From NCBI GenBank assembly GCA_945883885.1, contig CAMCYM010000026.1:1-12062 (forward strand): 12,062 nucleotides of DNA. Reading direction: 5' to 3'. This document shows positions 6,668-12,062 of the stretch, piece by piece. The notes under the pieces are model-generated. The model was not told the DNA's origin. It saw nothing but the letters and a program-made list of their open reading frames with translations, and made no database searches. The DNA comes from Chryseobacterium gleum. GTDB lineage: Bacteria > Bacteroidota > Bacteroidia > Flavobacteriales_D > Sanyastnellaceae. The position numbers and the translations under genes are program-made. The first letter of the stretch is position 1. Every line of letters begins with the position of its first letter.

Positions 6668-7603
6668 ATGGTCACGGCCTACAGCCCGGTAAACGGGCGT
6701 TTGGTCGCTGACGCCTCCGGCGCCTCGGAGGTTTGGCACGATGCGGTCTGGATCGATCTGTTGCAGGCTTCTGACGCCCAGGTCCGGCAGGTAGAGTCGG
6801 TGTGCAGTGTACAGCTGTTTTCTGCTCCGCACCGCAGGGAAATCGAATCGAGTTCTCGCTTTTTCGAAGGTCCAGACGAAGTCGGCATCAACCTGAATTT
6901 CATTCGGCCGGAAGGGACCTCCTACGGGTCCGAACCCGTGTCCTTCAAGTTGCGTGGCGGCAAACTCTATTCCCAGCGAAACAGGCCCTACCGTTCCTTC
7001 GACGACACGATTGCGCGCCTGGGAGTCGGAGGCCCCGCCACCGGCGACGAAATCCTGATCGCCATCCTCGAAGCCCGCATTGACATCGATGCGGATTTGA
7101 TCGAGCACATGTCCGACGGCATTTCGATCATCCACACGCGGCTTGCAGAGAAACGTGTGACCGACCGCGAGCTGCTCATCGAAGTGGCACACCTGCAGCA
7201 GTGGACCATCGCATTGCGCGAGAACATCGCCGAGAAACAGCGGGTAATCAGCGGATTGCAGCGTACGCATCTGTTTCCGCGCCACCACGTGGACACCTTG
7301 CGGGTCATGCACGAGGACATCGAATCGCTGGTCGACCACTGCAGCTTCAACTTCCAGCGGCTCGAGTTCTTGCAGAACACCTTCCTCGGCATCGTGAACA
7401 TGGAGCAAAACCGCGTGATCCGGATCTTCACCGTGGCCACGGTGTTGTTCTTGCCCCCGACCCTCATTGCCTCGATCTATGGCATGAATTTCAAGTACAT
7501 GCCCGAAATCGCATGGGAGCATGGCTACCTCTTCGGCTTGGGGCTGATGGTCCTCTCTTCGCTGGCCACGTGGGGGGTCTTCCGGTGGCGGAAGTGGCTA
7601 TAA
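6668..7603 (+). CDS. corA: CorA family divalent-cation (Mg2+) channel
   Basis: The 311-aa product has the CorA plan: a cytoplasmic alpha/beta N-domain (about 1-150), long helices leading to the pore (about 155-250), and two C-terminal membrane helices (about 252-271 and 286-306). The signature YGMNF is at 271-275 and is followed by the short periplasmic loop KYMPEIAWEHGY, which is close to the MPEL loop of classic CorA. The C-terminus RWRKWL is basic and cytoplasmic. CorA forms homopentamers carrying Mg2+, and sometimes Co2+ or Ni2+; a ZntB-like efflux role is possible but less likely given the loop. It starts 3 nt after the lipoprotein stop. It is a second Mg2+ channel in this window besides MgtE. 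Confidence 0.93.
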   Translation: MVTAYSPVNGRLVADASGASEVWHDAVWIDLLQASDAQVRQVESVCSVQLFSAPHRREIESSSRFFEGPDEVGINLNFIRPEGTSYGSEPVSFKLRGGKLYSQRNRPYRSFDDTIARLGVGGPATGDEILIAILEARIDIDADLIEHMSDGISIIHTRLAEKRVTDRELLIEVAHLQQWTIALRENIAEKQRVISGLQRTHLFPRHHVDTLRVMHEDIESLVDHCSFNFQRLEFLQNTFLGIVNMEQNRVIRIFTVATVLFLPPTLIASIYGMNFKYMPEIAWEHGYLFGLGLMVLSSLATWGVFRWRKWL

Positions 7604-7613
7604 GAAATTGTTG

Positions 7614-7694
7614 ATGAGAATTTTGACGCTTTCTGTTGCGGCGGCCTTCGCATGCTCAGGTCCGCTCGCTGCCCTGCTCGTCCTTCCCTACTAG
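7614..7694 (+). CDS. possible 26-codon peptide resembling a bare signal sequence
   Basis: ATG 7614 opens a 26-codon frame ending at TAG 7692-7694. It encodes MRILTLSVAAAFACSGPLAA followed by six more mainly hydrophobic residues. It looks like an export signal, perhaps lipoprotein-like with Cys14, with no mature domain. It starts 10 nt after the corA stop and ends 6 nt before the pirin stop on the other strand. It may be a tiny membrane peptide, the remnant of a truncated lipoprotein gene, or chance. No ribosome binding site is evident. This 97-base gap holds nothing else I can support. Confidence 0.2.
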   Translation: MRILTLSVAAAFACSGPLAALLVLPY

Positions 7695-7700
7695 CGCAGA

Positions 7701-8582
7701 TCAGTCGGCGAGTATCCCAAACTTCCCGGCCTGAAAATCTGCAAAGGCCTCGATCAACTCCTGCCGCGTATTCATCACGAACGGCCCGTGCGCGGCAATG
7801 GGATCACGGAGCGGTTCGCCCGCCAGCACCAGCACCTGCGCCCCCTTCGAACCTGCCATCAGCCCTACCTCCTCCCCGGCGCGGGCAAATACCGCGAAGT
7901 GGTCCACCGGCACCTCGTGCTGCCCATTCACGACGACGCTCCCCTCGGCGACAAGCACGGCGACGGTCCAGTCTGCGGGCCGCGTGAACGCGAGCGTCCC
8001 TCCAGGATGCAAGGTGACTCGCCACAGGTCCACCGGGCTATGGGTGGACGCCGCTCCACGTGTTCCGGCAAAATCCCCGGCGATGACCGCGACGGCACCC
8101 GCGTTGCCGCCGAGCGCGACGACCGGGATGTCCGGCGCGTCAAGGGCTTGGTAGTTCGGGGGCGTCATCTTCTTCGCGGCAGGCAGGTTGACCCACAGCT
8201 GGATCATGTGGAAATCGCCGCCCGCACGGGCGAACTCCGCCTCGTGGTACTCCTTGTGCAACACGCCGGAGCCCGCGGTCATCCATTGGACCCCGCCCTC
8301 GCCGATGACCCCGCCGCCGCCGGCGCTGTCGTGATGGGCGATGCGCCCGCGGAGAGCCACTGTCACCGTCTCAAATCCGCGGTGCGGGTGCACGCCCACG
8401 CCGCGCGGCCGCTCCGTCGGGGCGAAGACGTGGCGCGGATTGTAATCCAGCATGATGAACGGATCCAGACGCTCCATCTCCAGGCCCGGCCCGCCGGGGA
8501 TGAAGGTGTGCACGCGGAAGCCGTCGCCGACAAAATGCGGCTGGCCGGGTGCGACGATGCGCTCGAGCGGTTTCATGTCCAT
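7701..8582 (-). CDS. pirin family protein
   Basis: The 293-aa product is a bicupin of the pirin family. The metal ligands are all visible: His65 and His67 in GVHPHRGFETVT, and His109 and Glu111 in GVLHKEYHEAE. They correspond to His56, His58, His101 and Glu103 of human pirin. Also typical are PFIMLDYN near residue 41, the MTAGSGVLH stretch, and the C-terminal EPLRDPIAAHGPFVMNTRQEL. Bacterial pirins are cytoplasmic. Some show quercetin 2,3-dioxygenase activity and others modulate metabolic enzymes, so the role here is open. The start is ATG 8582; an in-frame ATG two codons later is equally usable. It is a single-gene unit, divergent from the unrecognised gene at 8757 and convergent with corA. 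Confidence 0.93.
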   Translation of the reverse strand: MDMKPLERIVAPGQPHFVGDGFRVHTFIPGGPGLEMERLDPFIMLDYNPRHVFAPTERPRGVGVHPHRGFETVTVALRGRIAHHDSAGGGGVIGEGGVQWMTAGSGVLHKEYHEAEFARAGGDFHMIQLWVNLPAAKKMTPPNYQALDAPDIPVVALGGNAGAVAVIAGDFAGTRGAASTHSPVDLWRVTLHPGGTLAFTRPADWTVAVLVAEGSVVVNGQHEVPVDHFAVFARAGEEVGLMAGSKGAQVLVLAGEPLRDPIAAHGPFVMNTRQELIEAFADFQAGKFGILAD

Positions 8583-8586
8583 GCTG

Positions 8587-8594
8587 CAAAGGTC
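8587..8594 (-). promoter_or_regulatory. possible -7 box (GACCTTTG) for pirin
   Basis: GACCTTTG on the minus strand differs from TAnnTTTG only at the first base. It ends 4 nt before the pirin ATG at 8582. No TTG lies at the expected upstream distance (the nearest, 8608-8606, is too close), so the assignment rests on the box and its position alone. Confidence 0.35.
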
Positions 8595-8662
8595 TCAACA
8601 AACCTCAAGGCCGCATACGAACCCACCACCCACCTTCGTTAAAGAAGTACAAGCATCCAGAA

Positions 8663-8678
8663 GCGCCCGACGGGGCGC
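8663..8678. other. GC-rich perfect hairpin in the divergent intergenic region
   Basis: GCGCCC (8663-8668) and GGGCGC (8673-8678) form a perfect 6-bp stem around a GACG loop, with no T-run on either side. It lies in the 174-base gap between pirin and the gene at 8757. It is too weak a case for a terminator. It could be an operator or an mRNA structure, or be due to high GC. Confidence 0.3.
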
Positions 8679-8742
8679 GCCAACCGACCCTCGCTGCGGC
8701 ACGGTGGACCTACGATGCGGAGTCCCTCACCTCGAACACTCA

Positions 8743-8750
8743 AACCTTTC
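8743..8750 (+). promoter_or_regulatory. possible -7 box (AACCTTTC) for the 8757 gene
   Basis: AACCTTTC lies 6 nt before ATG 8757. It differs from TAnnTTTG at the first and last bases. Its value is mainly that it repeats the position seen before several other starts in the window. Confidence 0.25.
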
Positions 8751-8756
8751 AGCACC

Positions 8757-9401
8757 ATGTTCACACCCCATGTCCCTTGGAAAGAACTGATCGACCTGTA
8801 CGGATCGCCCCACCGCGTCCTGCTTTCGCTCAAACTCGACCTGCCGCAATTCTACATCGGCGCAACGCAGTACCTCACGCCGGGCAATTTGCGCATGAAC
8901 CTCTTGCGCAACCTGCTGAAGGAGTCCGAAGCCGCCCAGGACTTCGAGCGCTGCGAAGCGATCCTCGATACCGTGCACTGGTTAACAGATAAGGGGTATG
9001 AGGTGGAAGACCTGAACGGGCTCCCCACGATGCGCTCCGGATTGCTCGTGTATGACTCGCTTCCGTTCGCCCAGCCCCGCGCGGTGCCGGGAGTGACCCA
9101 GGTGGTTTTCATCACCGCGTTGAAGGGGGTCGGGTACCGGATTTGGCCCACCACCCGCATCGAATGCACGCGCACCGGCGCCACCGGCCGCCTCCTCGGC
9201 GTCTACAACGTGGGCATCTACCCGAACTGGCAACACTTCGAAACCGAAGGCATGTACGGCCTCGAGTTCAAAGCCCTGCCGCCGGAATGCACCACCTTCG
9301 ACGTCATCGAGGACATCCCAGAACCGGGCGGACTCCACCTCAAAGATTGCCCGCGGTTCGACGACGACACGCTCATCGTGAAAGAGACCATCCTCCCCTG
9401 A
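8757..9401 (+). CDS. hypothetical protein, 214 aa, family not recognised
   Basis: This soluble, cytoplasmic-looking protein starts MFTPHVPWKELIDLYGSPHR. It has no signal peptide, membrane helix or P-loop. The first about 85 residues look helical (LRMNLLRNLLKESEAAQDFERCEAIL). The rest looks strand-rich with many aromatics, for example TQVVFITALKGVGYRIWPTT (114-133) and NVGIYPNWQHFETEGMYGLEF (about 151-171). It ends in an acidic tail segment FDDDTLIVKE. Four cysteines (66, 137, 178, 198) are scattered and form no motif. I prefer ATG 8757 over the in-frame ATG 8715, because the 14 extra residues are Pro/Ser/Arg-rich and a box-like element lies just before 8757. The stop is one base from the stop of the cytochrome peroxidase gene on the other strand. 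I propose no function. Confidence 0.8.
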   Translation: MFTPHVPWKELIDLYGSPHRVLLSLKLDLPQFYIGATQYLTPGNLRMNLLRNLLKESEAAQDFERCEAILDTVHWLTDKGYEVEDLNGLPTMRSGLLVYDSLPFAQPRAVPGVTQVVFITALKGVGYRIWPTTRIECTRTGATGRLLGVYNVGIYPNWQHFETEGMYGLEFKALPPECTTFDVIEDIPEPGGLHLKDCPRFDDDTLIVKETILP

Positions 9402-9402
9402 C

Positions 9403-10416
9403 TCAGCGGGCGACCCAGGGCGAGGCCAGCCGCGGATCGGTCAAGTACGTGCTGTCCGTCAAGGTGTGCAGGAACGCGATGAGGTCCGCGCGGTCTTGCT
9501 CGGACAGGTCGATGTTGCCGGGCATCCGCGCGTTCAACCGCCCGTTGTCCACCACGTCGCGGACGTAGAAGTCCATCACCTGTTCGAGGGTCGCGAACCG
9601 GCCGTCGTGCATGTAGGGCGCTGAAACGGCGACGTTGCGGAGGCTGGGTATGCGCACGGCGCCGCTGTCTTTCGGATTGCCGGTGACATCTGCCAGCAGT
9701 GGGTCCGCCTCGTGCCGGTCGAGGCCGATGTTGACGAAGGTGAAGTCCGTCATCACGGGTTCCTCGTGGCACCGGTGGCAGTGGATGCCGAAGAGCTCGT
9801 AGCCGCGCGCTTCGGGTTCCGAAAAATGCAGCTCGCCGCGGACCATGCGGTCGTACCGGGCGTTTGCGGAGACGAGGGTGGTTTGGAACGCGGCAAGGGC
9901 GTCGAGGACGCGCGCGCCCGTGACCCCTCCCCTGCCATAGGCCTTGCGAAACGCCTTCACATACTCCGGGCGCGCGGCCAAACGCTCCGCGATCGCCCCC
10001 GTGTCCGACGCCATCTCGAAGTCCGCCTCGATCGGCGCCAACGGCATGGTCATCAGCACGTCCAGCCGGCCGTCCCACATGAACGTGTGGTGCCACGCCA
10101 CGTTCGACAGCGCGGGCGTATGGCGCGTGCCCAGCTGGCCCCGAATCCCCGCACTCAGGGCCTTTCCGCCGTCCGAGAATCCCGCCGCCTGCCGGTGGCA
10201 CGACGCGCACGACACGGTACCGTCCGCGGACAACACCGGGTCGTAGAAGAGCATACGCCCCAGCTGTACCCGGTCTTCGCGCACCCCCGCCGTGGCAAAC
10301 ACCGCTTCCGGGAAATGGGCGGGGCGCACGTCCAGGGACCGAGGGCCTATGCAGCCGACCGCCACGGCGGTTGCCACCGCTGCACCCACTGCCGCTGAAG
10401 ATCTCCACCGCTTCAC
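9403..10416 (-). CDS. diheme cytochrome c peroxidase / MauG-like lipoprotein
   Basis: The 337-aa product begins with a lipoprotein signal (MKRWRSSAAVGAAVATAVAV then GC, Cys22). It has two c-type heme motifs, CASCH (residues 70-74) and CHRCH (213-217). Around the first heme are FYDPVLSADGTVSC and HTFMWDGR. Near the C-terminus APYMHDGRF places Met269 as a candidate axial ligand, as in bacterial cytochrome c peroxidases. The family reduces H2O2 with electrons from cytochromes or carries out MauG-type oxidations. Lipidation would anchor it facing the periplasm. I chose GTG 10416. A TTG at 10431 is also in frame, but it overlaps an exact -7 box. mscL lies 43 nt upstream in the same direction. The gene converges tail to tail with the gene at 8757, with one base between stops. 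Confidence 0.9.
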   Translation of the reverse strand: MKRWRSSAAVGAAVATAVAVGCIGPRSLDVRPAHFPEAVFATAGVREDRVQLGRMLFYDPVLSADGTVSCASCHRQAAGFSDGGKALSAGIRGQLGTRHTPALSNVAWHHTFMWDGRLDVLMTMPLAPIEADFEMASDTGAIAERLAARPEYVKAFRKAYGRGGVTGARVLDALAAFQTTLVSANARYDRMVRGELHFSEPEARGYELFGIHCHRCHEEPVMTDFTFVNIGLDRHEADPLLADVTGNPKDSGAVRIPSLRNVAVSAPYMHDGRFATLEQVMDFYVRDVVDNGRLNARMPGNIDLSEQDRADLIAFLHTLTDSTYLTDPRLASPWVAR

Positions 10417-10420
10417 CCCC

Positions 10421-10428
10421 CAAAAATA
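10421..10428 (-). promoter_or_regulatory. consensus -7 box (TATTTTTG) for the cytochrome peroxidase gene
   Basis: On the minus strand TATTTTTG is an exact TAnnTTTG match and stands out as an A/T run in GC-rich surroundings. It ends 4 nt before GTG 10416, which supports that start and implies a transcript with little or no leader. No TTG is visible 17-23 nt upstream. Confidence 0.5.
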
Positions 10429-10459
10429 CAACCCCTCCGCGCCGAACGCCTACCGCCGC

Positions 10460-10780
10460 TCAGCGCAGCCGGTTCATCGCCTTCACGACGAGAAACATCG
10501 CAAGCGCAATCAGCACAAAGTCCAGCCCGGACTGCAAAAATGCCCCCATCCTCAGCTCCACGGCTTGAACCGCGCCGATCCCGAGCCGCGCCGGCCGCAA
10601 CGTGACCGTCCAAGCGGTCAAATCCGACGCATTCGTGAGCAAGGCAAGCAGCGGGTTCAGTACGTCTTCCACGAGGGACGTGGTGATCTTGCTGAACGCC
10701 CCGCCGATAATGACCCCCACCGCGAGGTCGATGACGTTGCCCTTTGCGGCAAACTCCTTGAATTCTGTGAAAAATCCCAT
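10460..10780 (-). CDS. mscL: large-conductance mechanosensitive channel MscL, short form
   Basis: The 106-aa product has the characteristic N-terminal amphipathic helix and first membrane helix (MGFFTEFKEFAAKGNVIDLA then VGVIIGGAFSKITTSLVEDVLNPLLALL, residues 1-48). A short periplasmic loop (about 49-75) and the second helix LDFVLIALAMFLVVKAMNRL (86-105) follow. MscL is a homopentameric pore that opens under membrane tension to relieve hypo-osmotic shock. The protein stops right after the second helix. The cytoplasmic helical bundle ending in a conserved segment like IRDLL, normal in about 130-aa homologues, is absent. ATG 10780 gives the canonical N-terminus. A possible 36-codon ORF ends one base upstream. 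The cytochrome peroxidase gene follows 43 nt after the stop but has its own promoter-like box. Confidence 0.93.
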   Translation of the reverse strand: MGFFTEFKEFAAKGNVIDLAVGVIIGGAFSKITTSLVEDVLNPLLALLTNASDLTAWTVTLRPARLGIGAVQAVELRMGAFLQSGLDFVLIALAMFLVVKAMNRLR

Positions 10781-10781
10781 G

Positions 10782-10892
10782 TCATTGTGTGATTTGGTCC
10801 ACCCCCTCGCCGAAAACCTCAACCCCGGCAGCCACCGCCAGCCCCGCGGCCGTCGGGAAGGCCCACCAAGGCCCAGGAAAGGTGTGCTGCAT
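10782..10892 (-). CDS. possible 36-aa membrane peptide upstream of mscL
   Basis: ATG 10892 opens a 36-codon frame, MQHTFPGPWWAFPTAAGLAV followed by AAGVEVFGEGVDQITQ. One hydrophobic stretch (about residues 8-27) could span the membrane. The stop TGA 10784-10782 is one base from the mscL ATG, matching the 1-3 nt gene spacing elsewhere in this window. A box-like GTTCTTCG (10907-10900) lies 7 nt before the ATG. No homologue is known to me, and an ORF this short can arise by chance in GC-rich DNA. Confidence 0.3.
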   Translation of the reverse strand: MQHTFPGPWWAFPTAAGLAVAAGVEVFGEGVDQITQ

Positions 10893-10936
10893 CGTGGACC
10901 GAAGAACGCAAGAAATCGGAGAAATCGCCTGCAGCG

Positions 10937-10944
10937 TACCTTCC
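10937..10944 (+). promoter_or_regulatory. possible -7 box (TACCTTCC) for acs
   Basis: TACCTTCC resembles TAnnTTTG with two mismatches. It ends 5 nt before ATG 10950, in the same position as the boxes at mgtE and pirin. No -33 TTG is visible. Confidence 0.3.
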
Positions 10945-10949
10945 GGTCG

Positions 10950-12062
10950 ATGGAACAGTACCTGCACGCATGCGCCCGGGCGGAGGCGGATCCGGAGGCT
11001 TTTTGGGCAGCGGAGGCCGCGAAGTTTGTTTGGCGGCGGCCGTGGGAGCAGGTGCTGCAGTGGGAATTCGAAACGCCGCGGGTGGAGTGGTTTGCCGGCG
11101 GGCAGCTGAACATCACCGAAAACTGCCTCGACCGGCACCTGGCGGAACGGGGGGAGGCGGTGGCGCTTGTTTGGGAACCCAACGACCCCGCAGAAGCCCC
11201 GCGGAAGCTGACCTACCGCGAACTGCACGCGGAGGTGTGCCGCTTTGCGAACCTGCTCCGGGCGGAAGGGGTGCGGCCGGGCGACCGGGTCTGCCTGTAC
11301 CTGCCGATGGTGCCGGAACTGGCCGTGGCCGTGCTTGCCTGCGCCCGCGTCGGAGCGGTCCACAGCGTCGTGTTCTGCGGCTTCAGCGCCGAGAGTTTGG
11401 CCGCGCGCATCCGCGATGCCGCGGCCGAAGTCCTCATCACCTCTGACGGCCAACGCCGCGGCCCGAAAACTCTGCCCGTCAAGCCCACTGTCGATGAGGC
11501 GCTCGCTTCTTGCCCGGGCGTCCGACGCGTGCTGGTCCTCGCTCACACCGGCGAACCGGTGCACCTCACGCCCGGCCGCGACCGGTGGCTCCACGACGCG
11601 CTCGCCGGCCTGTCCACCGACTGCCCGGCCGAACCGGTCGATGCCGAGCACCCGCTGTTCATCCTCTACACGAGCGGCAGCACCGGCGCACCGAAAGGGG
11701 TGGTCCACACCACCGGCGGTTACATGGTCTACGCCGAGTTCACCTTCCGCTGGGTCTTCGGCGCGCGCCCGGGCGACGTGCATTGGTGCACGGCCGACAT
11801 CGGCTGGATCACGGGGCACACCTACGTCATCTACGGCCCATTGCTCACCGGCGCCACGACGGTGCTGTTCGAAGGCGTCCCGACCTTCCCCGATGCGCAC
11901 CGCTGCTGGGACGTCATCGACCGCCACGCCGTGTCGCTCTTCTATACCGCTCCCACCGCCATCCGCAGCTTGATGGCCGCCGGTCCCGACTTCCATCCCC
12001 GGACCGCGTTGCCCTCGCTGCGGGTCATCGGCAGCGTCGGGGAGCCCATCAACGAAGCCGCG
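10950..12062 (+). CDS. acs: acetyl-CoA synthetase (AMP-forming), N-terminal 371 residues
   Basis: The open frame runs from ATG 10950 off the right edge of the window. The N-terminal ACS domain includes WFAGGQLNITENCLDRHL (about 47-64). The adenylate-forming domain has VGAVHSVVFCGFSAESLAARI (134-154), the P-loop LYTSGSTGAPKGVVHTTGGY (239-258), WCTADIGWITGH (279-290), VLFEGVPTFPD (305-315) and GSVGEPIN (361-368). The enzyme activates acetate to acetyl-AMP and then acetyl-CoA in the cytoplasm. The full family length is about 630-650 residues, so roughly 270 are outside the window, including the acetylatable lysine region. The P-loop has Ala where Lys or Asn is common (TGAPKG), within family tolerance. 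The gene is divergent from mscL. Confidence 0.93.
   Translation, partial: MEQYLHACARAEADPEAFWAAEAAKFVWRRPWEQVLQWEFETPRVEWFAGGQLNITENCLDRHLAERGEAVALVWEPNDPAEAPRKLTYRELHAEVCRFANLLRAEGVRPGDRVCLYLPMVPELAVAVLACARVGAVHSVVFCGFSAESLAARIRDAAAEVLITSDGQRRGPKTLPVKPTVDEALASCPGVRRVLVLAHTGEPVHLTPGRDRWLHDALAGLSTDCPAEPVDAEHPLFILYTSGSTGAPKGVVHTTGGYMVYAEFTFRWVFGARPGDVHWCTADIGWITGHTYVIYGPLLTGATTVLFEGVPTFPDAHRCWDVIDRHAVSLFYTAPTAIRSLMAAGPDFHPRTALPSLRVIGSVGEPINEAA

Noticed and set aside
6083..7522. 480-codon N-terminal extension of exbB
   Set aside because: It runs antisense to corA and the lipoprotein gene, and a good signal peptide begins at ATG 6082.
7604..7700. Intrinsic terminator between corA and pirin
   Set aside because: No stem followed by a T-run was found on either strand.
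10417..10431. TTG start for the cytochrome peroxidase gene
   Set aside because: It falls on an exact -7 promoter box, and GTG 10416 gives a classic lipoprotein signal.
10893..11996. Minus-strand 404-codon frame opposite acs
   Set aside because: The plus strand carries the acetyl-CoA synthetase signatures. Only the last 36 codons (10892-10782) lie outside acs and are considered separately.

Overview
The window is GC-rich, gene-dense bacterial chromosome. It is most likely from a member of the Bacteroidota with unusually high GC. Three things point there: the operon exbB - four-helix membrane protein - exbD - exbD; the Bacteroidota-type TadA and 2-hydroxyacid dehydrogenase sequences; and Bacteroidota-style -7 promoter boxes (TAnnTTTG and near variants) with no convincing Shine-Dalgarno sites. 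There is no rRNA, tRNA, CRISPR array, transposase, integrase or phage gene.

Layout. Bases 1-695 (+) hold the C-terminal half of a MurG-like glycosyltransferase. Its reading frame runs back through a C-rich low-complexity block made of two hairpin units and a 12-copy CCTCAA microsatellite. It overlaps tadA (683-1135). mgtE (1172-2530) follows and overlaps a D-3-phosphoglycerate-dehydrogenase-like gene (2530-3480) by one base. Convergent to these is a tight four-gene minus-strand operon (6082 down to 3483): exbB, a four-helix membrane protein, and two exbD genes, spaced 2-3 nt apart. This is an energy-transducing proton channel complex. A predicted consensus promoter lies upstream of exbB. Divergent from it are a small lipoprotein gene (6251-6664) and a CorA-family magnesium channel gene (6668-7603). 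A pirin gene (8582-7701, minus) is divergent from an unrecognised 214-aa gene (8757-9401). The latter converges, with one base between stops, on a diheme cytochrome c peroxidase-like lipoprotein (10416-9403, minus). Next come a short mscL (10780-10460, minus), preceded by a possible 36-codon membrane peptide gene, and finally the start of an acetyl-CoA synthetase gene (10950 to the window end, +). No stretch over 300 bases lacks a gene, except that the first 200 bases are low-complexity sequence that may or may not be translated.

How the genes relate. Most are housekeeping or envelope functions: tRNA editing, Mg2+ entry by two unrelated channels (MgtE and CorA), energised outer-membrane transport (ExbBD), osmotic safety (MscL), peroxide or c-type electron chemistry, and acetate activation. 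I see no defence or mobile system. The signals most worth a second look are (1) the repeat block that is in frame with, and abuts, the glycosyltransferase C-terminal domain; (2) -7-like boxes 4-7 nt before six start codons, which suggests leaderless transcripts; (3) two small ORFs, beside mscL and after corA; (4) a short MscL without the usual C-terminal helix; and (5) the unrecognised gene 8757-9401.
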